Shown piece after piece: positions 20,880 to 33,550 of a DNA stretch of 64,000 bases. The DNA is taken from assembly GCF_032854445.1 (NCBI RefSeq), contig NC_088300.1, forward strand, positions 68,794,984 to 68,858,983. The letters are read 5' to 3'. The notes below the pieces were generated by a model, which was not told the DNA's origin, searched no databases, and worked only from the letters and a program-made list of their open reading frames with translations. The stretch comes from Liolophura sinensis (lineage: Eukaryota; Mollusca; Polyplacophora; Chitonida; Chitonidae). Position 1 is the stretch's first letter, and the number at the start of each line of letters is the position of its first letter. The position numbers and the translations under genes were made by a program.

Positions 20880-23800
20880 CAACACAACTTAAAGCTACAT
20901 GTAGTTGGCTATAAACAGAACTTTAGATGACAAAGGCGTGAGAGGATGCATTGGGAAGTCTGTATGTGAATATGGGACAGTGCCCATAATTTTTCATTGT
21001 AAAGTGGTCAAACGTACACTGATATGAGCAATTATAAGAGTCCATATCGCAATCGTTTATACAAATTGTTAATGATCCCATATAACTGTCATACTTCATA
21101 CGGCTTAGTCCTTTTTGATACTATTACTCCATGGAGGGCTCAGGAGAAAAGGGACGCACTACGACTATAGAAACCAATATAGTTTGTACCAATAATTTGT
21201 AAGTATATAAGAAGGACAAAGGAGTAGAAATAATACATCCTTTATTCGGATCATACAGGGCAGGTTGAACAGCATCAACTATCAGTTGTAGCGTGTAGAA
21301 AGGCTTTGATACGACAGCACGCATTTGTAGCTTTATTCGCAGTATATAATGCGTGACTGAAGTAGGTAAAACAACACAGATAAAGAATGGAACAAGTATA
21401 TAATGGAAGTTGTTTGAAATGTCGGGTATTCTGTTTGGCCGATGTGATAGCTCATACGCGACAAATAATGTGTAAAAAAATCAGTGTGTAATCTGGCCCT
21501 GGCACGAACTTCAGTTGTTTGAAATTATGTTATACAACTGCTTATGTCCCCGGTAAAATATCATCGGATGTTCAAAGGTATCACGTACACTGATTACTGG
21601 GTACCAGACCCGTTTTTTTAAATGAAGATCGTTGATGAGTCCAGGGGAAAAGTGTGATATTTAATGGGGATTTTTCAAGTCGGGCGCTGCAGTCACTTTT
21701 ACGTTCATAGAACACATCTATATTTGGCCAAAGCTCGCGATGTACTTTTCACCAAACCACCGCTACAACTGTGTTTTATCGTGTTAGATAATGTTGTATA
21801 GAGTTAACCAGGGGGTTATCTAAAACCCCGCGGTGCTATGTTAGTGAGTAGCTGACACATATGTAAGTATAGCAGAGCTGTGTACGTATCAATTTACATT
21901 CCTACCACCTACGTGGGTTGCCTCAGCTCCAGTTCGAAATGTTCTTTCGTTCATTGACAAGTTTGAATCGCTCTTCCAACATTTATTGCGGTCAGAAAAT
22001 GGAAACCAAGATACACGCCGTCCTAATTTCAGATAGCGAGGTCTTTCTTTCTCCCGGCTCACGGGGCTGCAGATACAGTCTAGATATTGTAGAAACCCTG
22101 CGGTCGTTGCGCGGGTTAGCTTTCCTCGGTATTTTGACAGTCTGCAGTTCTTCCTTCCCAGCAAATTGCTGAAGAATCTATCTTTTCCGCCAACACCAGG
22201 CGCCCTGCCAAATGAGAGCGAGTCGAATAATGGAGTCAGTGAGAAGCCATGTCATCCATCGAGGCAGAATATAGCAGGATACAATACACGAGACTCTGGA
22301 AAAAGAACAAAAATACCAACAGAGTTAGTTCATGTGGTTGTGAGGCCCAGACCTTATACAAGAAGCTAAATATATGCCAAATATCTGATACACACTCTTA
22401 AACAACACGGCGGGTGGGTTTTAGAAAGCTTACGTAAAGATTTGTTTACGTTGGCTTACAGGCACACTTCATTATCCTCCTTCAAATCTTTTTATGGGTA
22501 TGGTATTACTTTGATGCAAGTATGACATAAATAAACAACCAAACATTCGAACCATTTCCTATCACTGTACCGGTTTAACACTTTTTTCAACGGTTGCTAG
22601 AATGTTCCCCGATTTATTTAATGTTATGTGATGAGATCCGTACGATTTTACCTGTCGGTACTTCCATGGTTATCTGTATGTATTCTCTTCGGCAAAATAT
22701 CTCTAAAACACAATCCACACGCATTATTTTACTTGATTAACTACCGACATGAAACAGAGAACATCTGCGGTTTAGCTAAAAAAAAACCCCAAAAAACCCT
22801 ATACCGTTACTCCATAGTGAAGTCTCGGTCCATAAATGTAAGTGTACCGTGATGTCACATGAATACGCCTAACCCATTAGAAGAAGCCCGTTTTTGGCAA
22901 AAACAAATTAACATATATGCATTTTTTCAATTACGGTTTACATTTTATCATTTAATATCTTGATATTCTAAAACGTTGCTCATTTAATATATTTGTCTGA
23001 AAGTTAATCCGTTTTCTGCAGGAGTCAAACTCAAAGTTTGGCCGTGTAAAATCACGCCATAGGAGTACAAATTGCTTAAACACTATAATATATTCAGTAC
23101 TGTGTACAACCAGCAGTCTAAAATCTTCCTAGCAAGTGGCCTAGCCACAGTGTAGTCCATCTGTTATGTAAGTATACAAGTGCTTGTGTCAGGGTGGCCG
23201 TATATACTGCTCTATAAATATCCGATGCTTAGGTCCTGGAATCCCATTAATACATTACCCCCGTACACCTGGTTGCAATATCCATGAACCGGTAAAGAGG
23301 CTCTTACTACATCCGCTGGGCAACGTACGAGTGACGAGCATGGATATAAAAATAGCTATTTAAAGGTATAAAGTGCAATATATTTATAGCCTGGTACATT
23401 TATACGGGATGTATGTTTTGTTTGGGCCTTTGTCGACGCAGGGTGGTGAAGGGGGATTGTTTATTCCCCGACCACTGGGAACCAGTCATTACATCTGTGA
23501 AAACACAGACCACGTGGGACGGTAGGTGGGGTATATGATAATTGGACTGAGACCCCAGCGGGGAGAGTTTGGTGCTTATACAATGACCAGAAAATCCCTA
23601 TAGGCTACTGACGTGCTAACATCAACAGTATTTTATACCTATCGCTGAAGCTGTGCTTTTTTTTCTGTCATGAGACATACCTACAGATTAACGCCTAGAA
23701 AAAGGCATATGCCACAGTATCAGCAATGGGGAAAAGGCAACTATACATTTTTGGGATATTCAAAAGAACCAAGGTGATTCATTTACAGCCAGACCTAATC

Positions 23801-24670
23801 AAGTATAGACTTTACATTCATACAATAGCTAAGTGTAGGCACATGTATTTGCTGCAATCGCCTGGCTAAGTTGAACAAAATTTGGTGAGGCTTGTTACTG
23901 ATGAAACTACCTCTCTGAAATGAGACTACAACGAATTTTCGCTGACGAAGGAAAACCGAAAGTAGTTTTGAGGTCATTCTTTGACATCCGTGTTTTTTTT
24001 GTTTCTGTTTTTTTTTTTTTTTTGTTTTTTTTTTCACAAATAGAGTTGCTGGTATAAAGTTTTAACAGAGCTAAATATAGAAGATCATTTGTACCAGTCA
24101 TCAAACTGACGGCTCCCTAACAACATAAGCAATCAAAGCTATTGGCACACTAGAAGACTCTGAAGTAACAATTTACACTTTCGTCCTTATCACGAATATT
24201 TGCCCCAACCAGCTGTATGTAATGAAAATTCCGAAATTATGCGTGGCAAAGAAATGAAATGCACAAGAATCACCACCTTTATTCATTTTGTGTGGGTAAA
24301 GAATTCGGATAATTTGGGGATATATTCAAAATTCTTAAATCTTTTACATTGTAGGTTACCCAGTTTGTATCAAAATAACAAATCTTGCAAACAGTAACAT
24401 ATTTCAGAATGGTCATTTCACCGATTCTTCAAGTATTGAAAATTTTCTTTTTCGTGTAAAGTATTCATTATTTCAAAACATCTCATTCCGAGGAACTGCT
24501 GGTTTCAAGAGGAAAACCCCAAATCAGTAATTAAGCCATACTCATTAATTCAGTCATTCAAATCCATCCGCCATAAGTTCTACCTCATGTTTTTCCACTT
24601 TTTAAAAACCTGTTCTCCGTCTTTCTTTAGTAAGAAAGAAAGTAGTAGTAAGAAAAATTGTTCAGTACGG
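20880..24670. other. intergenic, unassigned sequence
   Basis: No recognised gene. At 22,162-22,369 a plus-strand frame follows a good acceptor (TTCTTCCTTCCCAG) and ends in a stop, with AATAAA about 160 bp downstream near 22,530; it could be a terminal exon but matches no family I know. Poly-T runs lie at 23,993-24,034. Confidence 0.4.
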
Positions 24671-24673
24671 CGG

Positions 24674-24890
24674 ATTATTTGATTGGTGTCTTACTTATAC
24701 GACGGCGGCCAGCATTATGGTGGGAGGAAACCGGGCAGAGATCGATGGAAAACCACGACTATCTGGAGGTAGCTTGCAGACCTTCCCACGTACTGTGGGA
24801 GTGAAGTCAGCCTTGGGGGAACCCACGACCACCCGCAGGTTCCTGGTAGACCTTCGCAAGTACGGCGGGAGAGGAAAGTATGGCGGATTA
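24674..24890 (-). mobile_element. SINE family A with internal duplication
   Basis: Tail-side GATTGGTGTCTTACTTATAC, core GGCGGCCAGCATTATGGTGG, then two successive versions of the CCACGAC...GCAGACCTTCCCACGTAC segment, the second starting near 24,820. The head is missing. Confidence 0.8.
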
Positions 24891-24959
24891 AAACAATGAA
24901 ATAAATTAATCAATTGTTTGTCAATGTCATATAAGGGCAACCTCCGTAGGCGGGGGTTA

Positions 24960-25150
24960 ATCTGCGAACGCAGTAAAATGACTCATGAGCATCTCAATAA
25001 TGCGATCTCTGTGCGTTCAAACCCGGTTTATGCTGGCTTCCTCTTCGATCGTTCCCCTCGCGCTCTGCACGGTTTCCTGCAATCATAACGCTGGCCGCCG
25101 TCGTATAAGTGACACATTCTTGTGTACGGTGTAAAACACCAGTCATAATA
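24960..25150 (+). mobile_element. SINE family A, diverged
   Basis: B-box-like GCGTTCAAACCC, TATGCTGGCTTCCTCTTCGA, then AACGCTGGCCGCCGTCGTAT and GTGTAAAACACCAGTCATAA tail. The middle is shortened. Confidence 0.8.
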
Positions 25151-25552
25151 AATAAGATCATAAAAGGGACATTGATTACTGTATATATTACTAGACTGGT
25201 GTTTTTATATAACTTTCAAAATTCTGTAAATGAGTTTACAGGTTACCAGACTGAAGCATATTGTAGTAATAGCATACCTGTTATGAGTGCTGTCTGCGGC
25301 CCAGGCAATCGTCAACAATCACCAGAAATGAGCGTCCCAACAACAACAACATGACACGATATCAACAGAAAAATATCCACGTAGTGAGTTCTGCTAATCT
25401 ATTCAAAACCAGCTCACAAAGAGATTTTACCAGACGCTGAGCAAATTCAGAAGTTATACACAAATGTCTCTTTGTCATAACGGTAAGCTTGCAATGATCA
25501 GGTTCTTCCGGGATCTGCCACCTGCCTAAGGACGTATTTTTTTGTGAATTGT

Positions 25553-26230
25553 TTATACACGGTACTCAAGAAGAGTTGAGTAGCTCGTTTTGTCTTCGCC
25601 GAAGTTTGCGTTTACTGTAACCCGCGTGTTTTTCCCGTAGTACTTCGCCAAGTCTACTGTTGCCTCCCACAGCCCCTTCTGTCCACTCTCCTTCAGATGG
25701 GTCCACTCTTGGTCAGCCACTACAGCCACAGCCTTGGCGTGTGGGATAGATAGCCGGAAGCGAACGCTTGGTCCTTTAACGTCCTTGTGAAGCACCATCG
25801 GTTCGAAAATGTAGCAACCGTCCTTCCACTGGGCATACTGCTTAGGGAACGGATACGCCTTTTTGATGATTCGGGGACAATCTATGATATAGTTGTATAC
25901 TCCGATCAGCTGGTTTCCGGGGTCCTTGGCAGGAAGAGCGTATATCTGGAGTTTCCACCAGCCTTCGCTGGGAAGCGTTGCCATATAGGTCAGAACAGAA
26001 CCTTTGGACTGAGTGAAAACGTAATCTTTGCTCTCCTCCTCCGTTGAAGCCTTGATCAATGACGCTGTGGTTTTCACGGCATCTGAGTAGCCGATTTTGA
26101 CTTCCACCTCATTGCCTTGCAGTCGAATGACCGGATCGGAGTGGCTCATGACACTCAGACCATACTCCTTAAACTTGGGCTGTGCCCCCAGGTAACCATT
26201 GGGCAGATCTGGGACCGGTGCGTCGGCCAT
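25553..26230 (-). CDS. KY/hillarin C-terminal-like small protein, copy 1
   Basis: Single exon, 225 residues, from ATG at 26,230 (CCACAATGGCC) to a TAA; the start is chosen because copy 3 begins at the same alignment position. The N-terminus is LPNGYLGAQPKFKEYGL. Two beta-rich segments follow: residues about 17-120 (SHSDPVIRL, WWKLQIYALP, VYNYIIDC) and about 141-225 (EPMVLH, VAVVADQEWTHL, YSTLLEY), joined by YPFPKQYAQWKDGC. This pattern matches the repeated C-terminal Ig-like part of kyphoscoliosis-peptidase/hillarin proteins, cytoskeletal proteins of muscle and other cells. The transglutaminase-like catalytic domain is absent and there is no signal peptide or membrane segment. Function is unknown; a cytoplasmic binding role is inference. 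Confidence 0.8.
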   Translation of the reverse strand: MADAPVPDLPNGYLGAQPKFKEYGLSVMSHSDPVIRLQGNEVEVKIGYSDAVKTTASLIKASTEEESKDYVFTQSKGSVLTYMATLPSEGWWKLQIYALPAKDPGNQLIGVYNYIIDCPRIIKKAYPFPKQYAQWKDGCYIFEPMVLHKDVKGPSVRFRLSIPHAKAVAVVADQEWTHLKESGQKGLWEATVDLAKYYGKNTRVTVNANFGEDKTSYSTLLEYRV

Positions 26231-27206
26231 TGTGGAGACGGGTGAAGGGCTGAGTGACAAGACAAGGCGATCTGAGAGCAGACGCTAGAGTAAGGGCCGA
26301 GGATCCAGGCTCAAACTGACCCGCTAAACTCCCTGGCAGAATACCTCGGTAAAAAGGTTCGCCCTAAAGCGAGGAGCCAATGAAACAAAGGCAACAGCGC
26401 TTCAGCCCGCCTTCGCGCTCGTCGTTTTTGGTAAGTATTTTAGTGTGCTTCAGTTGCTGTGGTAACCCGACATCGGCATGTGGCACGAACTTAGCAGTTC
26501 CAAAAATACACTGCCTCCATTTCACGTTTATATTTACACTTTATCAACAGATTCTTAAACCCACGTCTTGTCAGAGCGGCGAATTTAAGGATCTGATGCT
26601 CTGATGGTGCGCTGTTGCACGTTTAACTGCTGGCCACAGGCTCTTAGACAAGGGATCGGGATAACATGCTGATGATGTCAGCCGTAGTTTAATTTCGGAA
26701 CTTAACTTCATCTGCAGGGGATCCAGAATCTTCACATCATCGTACATTTTCGTGAAAGTGACGGATGACATGTTGCATTATCAAACCGTTTTTAATTGAC
26801 CGAGCTGATTCAACGCGAAGGAATGATGTTTTTCAAGGAAGTTTTCGCAGCATGAAACAACAAAGCAAAGCTGTTTTCGCTCTACCATTGAATTGGCAAA
26901 TATAAATAGAAACGGAAAGGCTTTAGCTCCAAAGTCAGATACGGTACTTACTTGATATCCTTGATTTTCAGTTAGCAGTACAATGCTTTACGTTAAAATA
27001 AAAACTGAGTGAATCAATAGGACATTCCTAAAACCACACTACTCTCACTGTATCTATAAATTGCCATCGGATATGAACTGTTTTAAATAAATCCCCATCG
27101 AGTCTATAGGAGTCCAATCTAGAATTCGTAGGCATATGTCAACTTCGCCATTTCCGGCACAATCATGAACACTAATTTCCACACATTACGACTAATTCCC
27201 TCGCAT

Positions 27207-27302
27207 TATTTATTTATTTTATTTCATTGATGTTTCACGCCGTACTCAGGAATATTTCACTTATAGGATGGCGGTGGAAGGAAACCGGGGGGAGCCCGGA
27301 GG
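27207..27302 (-). mobile_element. SINE family A, 3' fragment
   Basis: TATTTATTTATTTTATTTCA tail, TGTTTCACGCCGTACTCAGG, then a shortened core (GGATGGCGGTGGAAGG) ending at GAGCCCGGAGGAAA. The head is missing. Confidence 0.8.
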
Positions 27303-30254
27303 AAATCCCTCGCATTACCACTAGTTCTCACATACTCTCACGGGTATAATACCAGTAACATCCACTAGAAAAGCAGACAGTCATCAACTTTCAGCAGTGT
27401 TTGGGAGAATTTGGAGATATTTCTGGCATGGAATTCCCAACTAATCTTACTGGATAGACCTATAACATGTTGGTGGTTCTATATTAGTCATAATGAAATG
27501 GTTAAACACTGCGATTATACCTGCCAAAAAAATGGCTTCCCGCAGTTCTGACAAACCATCTGGACACGGGGGCATTTGCCCAGCAGCGCATGGTGTTAAT
27601 GGTATGGGGTTTTTATTAATGGGTTAAGGCAAACCATACAACTGGGCATCTGGCGATGATAGTGCCGACTGCTGCATCGGTACATCTGTCGTAATTATAG
27701 CTCCAATAATATTGTCTCTGACAACACCCATGTCTAAATTTTACAATGGGGCTATAGAAAGGTGTCTGTTAAATAACTGGATCTGGGCATGAAGGTCAGG
27801 AACTCAGATACAAGACAGAGGTTCTCCAGGAGTGGGTACAGAATACAATAGTAATATGGGTTTTGTAAACCAAACACTGTACTGTCATATTACTCGCAGG
27901 AATCAAGCATAAACCAGTGAGTTTTAAGGCTGAACATATATACTCTGTATAAAGAGCAAAGAGATGTACTTGTACTCATCATTTAAATGTCATCTGAAAC
28001 TTGTATCACTACCCTTCCTTTTCATCCTCTTTTACGGCCTCTTAGGTGTCTAACGAACTCTTTGGATGTTTGGTTTTCACAGGGAAGACACGAGTTTGTC
28101 AGTGCAAATGAATTTCAGTCGGCGTATTCCCAAATTAGTCGAGAGGGTATCACTCTCAAGCTCGTTACTCTCTACCCACCGGTGAACTGCCATTGGAGCC
28201 ACCATCCTTTGCTCACGTGCTCAGCGTCTGTTTTTTTATCCGCCTTACTACCCCTGGCATGACTAGTGTTTGTCACAACCATTATATAATACATCAACGC
28301 AGCTTGCGATTTCGCAATACTATACATCTTATGCTGATGACATAGTCGCCAGGAATCTCAGCACTCGAGATGGGGAGACCGTTTGATGCACATAAGCTAA
28401 AACTGGCTTAGATGTAGACAGACATATCTCGTTTGCCAACTATAGTGTTGCATGGGCTAGAATGAGTTAATACCAAGCCTTCCCAAGAATCATTATTACC
28501 ACTGGTACTAATTTATCTTTCTGGTATACAGATCCGTCTTAATGTTACTCTACCACTATAGATATTGGTTAAAAAGTTAATGGATTAAAGTGCTTTGTTT
28601 TATCAACGACTTAGAATACCGATGAGTTCAAGGATTGCTTATCCATAGACAAAACAATGTTATGTAAGTTTTTGAAGAAAAAAAATAACATCAAACAGTC
28701 TAAATCAAAGAAAACGAATAAGCAAAATTGTGAAAAGCAGTCTGTCGCGTTATTTGGATGTGTACATGGCAATGTTATTCTTTTTTTTTTTTTTTTTTTT
28801 TAGAATTGATGCATCCCAATATTGTCGTTGACATGAGAGAGGTCTACAAGAGAGCGTTTATAAATGTATATTTGAGAAGATATTTTTGCTGCTCCGTTGA
28901 TGGTGGGTGATAACCTATATCTTTAAATTGTGATACTAAAAAACTCCATGAGTTCCGGATACCAAAGTTCGTCATGGTATATACTCTCAAAATATCGCAG
29001 ATTTCACAAAATCTCGAAATCAAAGGCGATATGAAACGAAAACAAGCTCTCTATATATTTCATGATTCACAGCGTGCAAACAAGGTCATTGAATCTCTGA
29101 GAAGATTTCATGTTACATTTAATTGAGATAAATGGCAGGTCTGTATCAAATTATGTGCTGCTCTTTTGATATACATGCGATAGTGGATCGTATCCTGCTT
29201 CTAAAAGCATCCAGTTGCGTCTTTCTCTGCGACTGAAAACGGGCAAACTGTGAAATGAACAAAAATGCTTGCTATGAACTGGAAAAAATGTGAGAAAAAT
29301 TGTCAGAAGGATCGCCAAGTATCTGCATGATGATATCATCTATAATGATATCGTCCATGGGCCAACGTGCTAAGGGGGTACTGATGTTTTTTCTTATTTG
29401 ATGGCGAATATATATCCTAAAGGTACTTAAGAAGTATCCAACAACAGTGACACTTTCGTTCCCATATCTGCTGGTTCTGTTTCACTTGAATGGAGATGAA
29501 AGTAAAATATTTGCGACCAGGGTACCTATTCAGAGCTTACATTATATAGGTTTAATTTGTTGGCGTATTTATCGTCTTAGGCTTCTAGAAGGTTCTCCAG
29601 TTATACATATAATATGTTTTTGTAAACATCTAGATCTTGTACATCTCTTAGACACCCCTGTGGGAATTTTGAATTGCAGTCTAACAATAAATTGATAAAA
29701 GGGTAAATCGTTGTTGTTAGATGTACCGTGTGAAAACAACACTGTTCGTGGTACAAACAATACATAAAATGTTTGGATGAATCATACGTTTTGTTTGTAA
29801 CCGAAGTCATACAGCTGTTATTTGTACTTGTTTGCGATGAAATCAGTGGAAACGTTTACTACAGATTGATTGATTGATTGGCAATGTCGGTGGCATCCCT
29901 AGGATGGCGACATTGCCAACAGTAGGCCTATCATTCTTCAGTGCTTGGAATTTTCACCAAAATAACCTCCAAGCCAATATCCTTCCAAACTAATTATGTA
30001 CCAGATGAGAGGTCCCAAAGAGCCAAGAAAGGATAATTATAGAGACAGTCCTGTATGATTTTTAAGCGGACGTGACTTTCTTCATCCCTTCTGAACCAAG
30101 AGGCTGCATGAATTCACTTTCCACCTCCCATAAGCTGCTTGCGATAATCTCGCTCAAAGATAAGCGGTATATTCACCAAAGCCAGAAACTTTTCGATGTT
30201 TATATAAAAGGCACAGTAGTACTCTATAGCTGTTAACTGCTGGACGTTGTCGGT
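27303..30254. other. intergenic, hairpin and poly-T only
   Basis: No gene recognised. Holds a T21 run at 28,781-28,801 and a near-perfect hairpin at 29,880-29,917 (arms GGCAATGTCG and CGACATTGCC). Confidence 0.5.
29880..29917. repeat. 38-bp hairpin
   Basis: Arms GGCAATGTCG (29,880-29,889) and CGACATTGCC (29,908-29,917) are perfect reverse complements; the inner part (GGCATCC CTA GGATGG) extends the pairing with slight mismatch. A GATT repeat precedes it. Confidence 0.75.
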
Positions 30255-30306
30255 TTAGTGACATATTCTGACGGCGTAAAACACAAATTAAACAAATAAA
30301 TAAATC
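30255..30306 (+). mobile_element. SINE family A tail remnant
   Basis: ACGGCGTAAAACACAAATTA followed by AACAAATAAATAAAT, a short 3' end. Confidence 0.6.
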
Positions 30307-30544
30307 AAAGGTTGCCAAATAAAGACGCGCAGTGCATCTCTGGATATTTGCAATAACTTTGTCACTGATCTCGTCCGTGTTGTGTTGACAATCCGCACTG
30401 GACTCGTACAATACCTCTCTGTGATGTACAAAGCACTTCACAATAACCTAATATATACCTGTAAGGCATCTAAACATTAGGTGGTATTATACAATATACC
30501 TGTCTACCTCACAATCAGTAAGAGGCTAAAAGAGTTGGTACAAC

Positions 30545-32520
30545 AATATTCACTGGTGTTGTACAGTAAAAAAAAAAGGCTGACAATCAATGACTGACTG
30601 GTATTATTCGCAGGTATTATATAGTGCCTGTCTTGCTTATTATCAACGATCGACTAAAAAGGCCGGTATGGCCTCCAAACATTTACTGACATTGTACGGT
30701 ACCTGTCAGTCTGACAATCAATGATTGTCTATATATAAAACGCCGGTGCAATCCAAACATCCACTGGCGTCTAATTATTCACGGACATCATACAGTACCT
30801 GTCTTGCTGTCGACCATTGACTGACTAAAAAGCCGCGTTAAGACATCCATACATTCACTGATATTGTGCAGTGCCTGTCACACTGACAATCAATGGTTGA
30901 CTAAGAAGCCGCGTTAAGACATCCATACATTCACTGATATTGTACAGTGCCTGTCAAGCTGACAATCGATGGCTGACTAAGAAGCCGTGTTAAGACATTC
31001 GTTGGTATTATATAGTACCTGTCTTGCTGATTATCAATGATGGACTAAAAAGGTTGGCGTGGCCTTCAAACATTTAATGACATTGTACAGTAACTGTCAA
31101 TCTGACAACCAATGATTGACTATATATAAAAGGCGGGTACGGCATCCAAGCACACCACTGGTGTTGTACAGTGCCTGTCTAGCTGTCAATCACTGGCTGA
31201 CTAAAAATGCCGGTACGACATCCAAATATTCACTGCATGGTTTTCTATAGTGCCTGTCCAGCTGGCAATCGATGAATGACGAGAAAAGACGGTACGGCAT
31301 CCAAACATTTATCGCATGGTTTTATACAGTACCTTTCAGGCAATCAATGACTGGCTACGGCATCCAAACATTCGCTTGCATTGTACAGCAGGCCATCAAT
31401 GGTTGACTAAAAAGCCGGTACAGCGTCTAATTATTCACGGACATCATACAGTACCTGTATTGCTGACGACCATTGATTGATTAAAAAGCCGCGTTAAGAC
31501 ATCCATACATTCACTGATATTGTGCAGTGCCAGTCACACTGACAATCGATGGTTGACTAAGAAGCCGCGTTAAGACATCCATACATTCACTGATATTGTA
31601 CAGTGCCTGTCAAGCTGACAATCGATGGCTGACTAAGAAGCCGTGTTAAGACATTCGTTGGTATTATATAGTACCTGTCTTGCTGATTATCAATGATGGA
31701 CTAAAAAGGTTGGCGTGGCCTTCAAACATTTAATGACATTGTACAGTAACTGTCAATCTGACAACCAATGATTGACTATATATAAAAGGCGGGTACGGCA
31801 TCCAAGCACACCACTGGTGTTGTACAGTGCCTGTCTAGCTGTCAATCACTGGCTGACTAAAAATGCCGGTACGACATCCAAATATTCACTGCATGGTTTT
31901 CTATAGTGCCTGTCCAGCTGGCAATCGATGAATGACGAGAAAAGACGGTACGGCATCCAAACATTTATCGCATGGTTTTATACAGTACCTTTCAGGCAAT
32001 CAATGACTGGCTACGGCATCCAAACATTCGCTTGCATTGTACAGCAGGCCATCAATGGTTGACTAAAAAGCCGGTACAGCGTCTAATTATTCACGGACAT
32101 CATACAGTACCTGTATTGCTGACGACCATTGATTGATTAAAAAGCCGCGTTAAGACATCCATACATTCACTGATATTGTGCAGTGCCAGTCACACTGACA
32201 ATCGATGGTTGACTAAGAAGCCGCGTTAAGACATCCATACATTCACTGATATTGTACAGTGCCTGTCAAGCTGACAATCAATGGATGTCTAAGAAGCCGC
32301 GTTAAGACATCCAAACATTCACTGATATTGTACAGGGCCTGTCAAGCTGACAATCAATGGCTGACTAAGAAGCCGCGTTAAGACATCCAAACATTCACTG
32401 ATATTGTACAGTGCCTGTCAGGCTGACAATCAATGGCTGTCTAAGGAGCCGCGTTAAGACAGCCATACATTTACCGGTGTCATATAATGCATGCTTAGCT
32501 GAGGGTCGGTGGCTGACAAT
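30545..32520. repeat. satellite array, ~76-bp monomers, 656-bp higher-order repeat
   Basis: Monomers of about 76 bp share TGACAATCAATGGCTGACTA, AAGCCGCGTTAAGACATCCA and CACTGATATTGTACAGTGCC. Groups of about eight unlike monomers repeat as a block: GTCTAATTATTCACGGACAT occurs at 30,769, 31,425 and 32,081, and other markers shift by the same 656 bp. The right end (about 32,200-32,450) is a run of the most similar monomers. No coding frame is supported. Confidence 0.93.
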
Positions 32521-33344
32521 GTACATTTGTTCTAGACTTGTAGCCTTTGAATTAGTATGGTCGAAGGCCGTATTTGAACCTGCACCTCGTGTGGTCTAGA
32601 CTAGGTTGAAAGACCAATGCCCTTAACTTTTATATCACGGCCCACTTCCACTTTTGAATTGTTTTTGAGGGTGTTTTATTCTCAACTGATTAATATCATT
32701 ACCTTGAGAAAACAAGTCTTCAGAATGTTTGTGCTAAAGACCTATTCACAAAATAACAATACAACTGCATTAACAAAGATTTCTGGAAATCTTACACTGG
32801 GTTGTAAATAAATTGAAGTAGATAACATGTCAATTATCTGGACTTTACACTGAGATTATCTCGGATTATTTTGTAAACACACGAATACATGACACAAAAA
32901 ACATTCGGTTGGAAAAAAAAAAATTTAGACGGTGAAAATTAATACAAAGGCAACAGCTGTCTTAGGTTTGCCAGAAAAAAAGAAGACAATACTGTATTGG
33001 TTTGATTAAATAGTGTTGCATAATGCTGTACATTAGGTATTTAGATACATTATGACGCATATATCTGTTACGAGTAATTTGGAAAAACAAATATGCGAGG
33101 TTTATAATAACTTTATATACGCCAGAAATGACACTCAGTAATTTTGGCTTACAATAAAATTACTATTATACCCAGGAGACTAACTAAATAGATTCTTGAG
33201 GAGAATGTCGGGTTATAAATCTTGCAGACCGTAAGTGACTATTGCCTTATATAAAACATCACCCTAAAACCACTTTCTTGCTTTTTTGCAGAATTTCTTT
33301 AACAAATAAAGAAACTGAATAGTAAGACTCATCCTAGTTGTTGC
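32521..33344. other. intergenic, nothing assigned
   Basis: AT-rich; no gene, SINE or tandem repeat seen. Confidence 0.5.
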
Positions 33345-33550
33345 ATGTCAGCGCAGCACAATAACCCAGGATCTTCTCACCAGTGCGGCCGGATGTGAGT
33401 TCAAGTCCAGCTCGTACTGGCTTCCTCTCCGGTACAAGAGAAAGTCTGCCAGCAACCTGTGGATTGTCATTCGTTTCCACAAAAATAATGGCCGGGGTCG
33501 AATTAGGGAAATTTTCTGGAGCCCGACTTAAAACTCCAATCAAATCAGTA
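33345..33550 (+). mobile_element. SINE family A, diverged
   Basis: Head AGCGCAGCACAATAACCCAG, B-box GAGTTCAAGTCC, then CTGGCTTCCTCTCCGG and a degraded 3' part (AATAATGGCCGGGGTCGAAT, AAAACTCCAATCAAATCA). Confidence 0.8.

Noticed and set aside
26231-26260. Ten-residue N-terminal extension of KY-like copy 1
   Set aside because: It starts at TTG, not ATG; the ATG at 26,230 has a good context and aligns with the copy 3 start.
29880-32520. CRISPR-like or regulatory array interpretation of the regular repeats
   Set aside because: The repeats are head-to-tail satellite monomers without unique spacers, and the DNA is animal nuclear.
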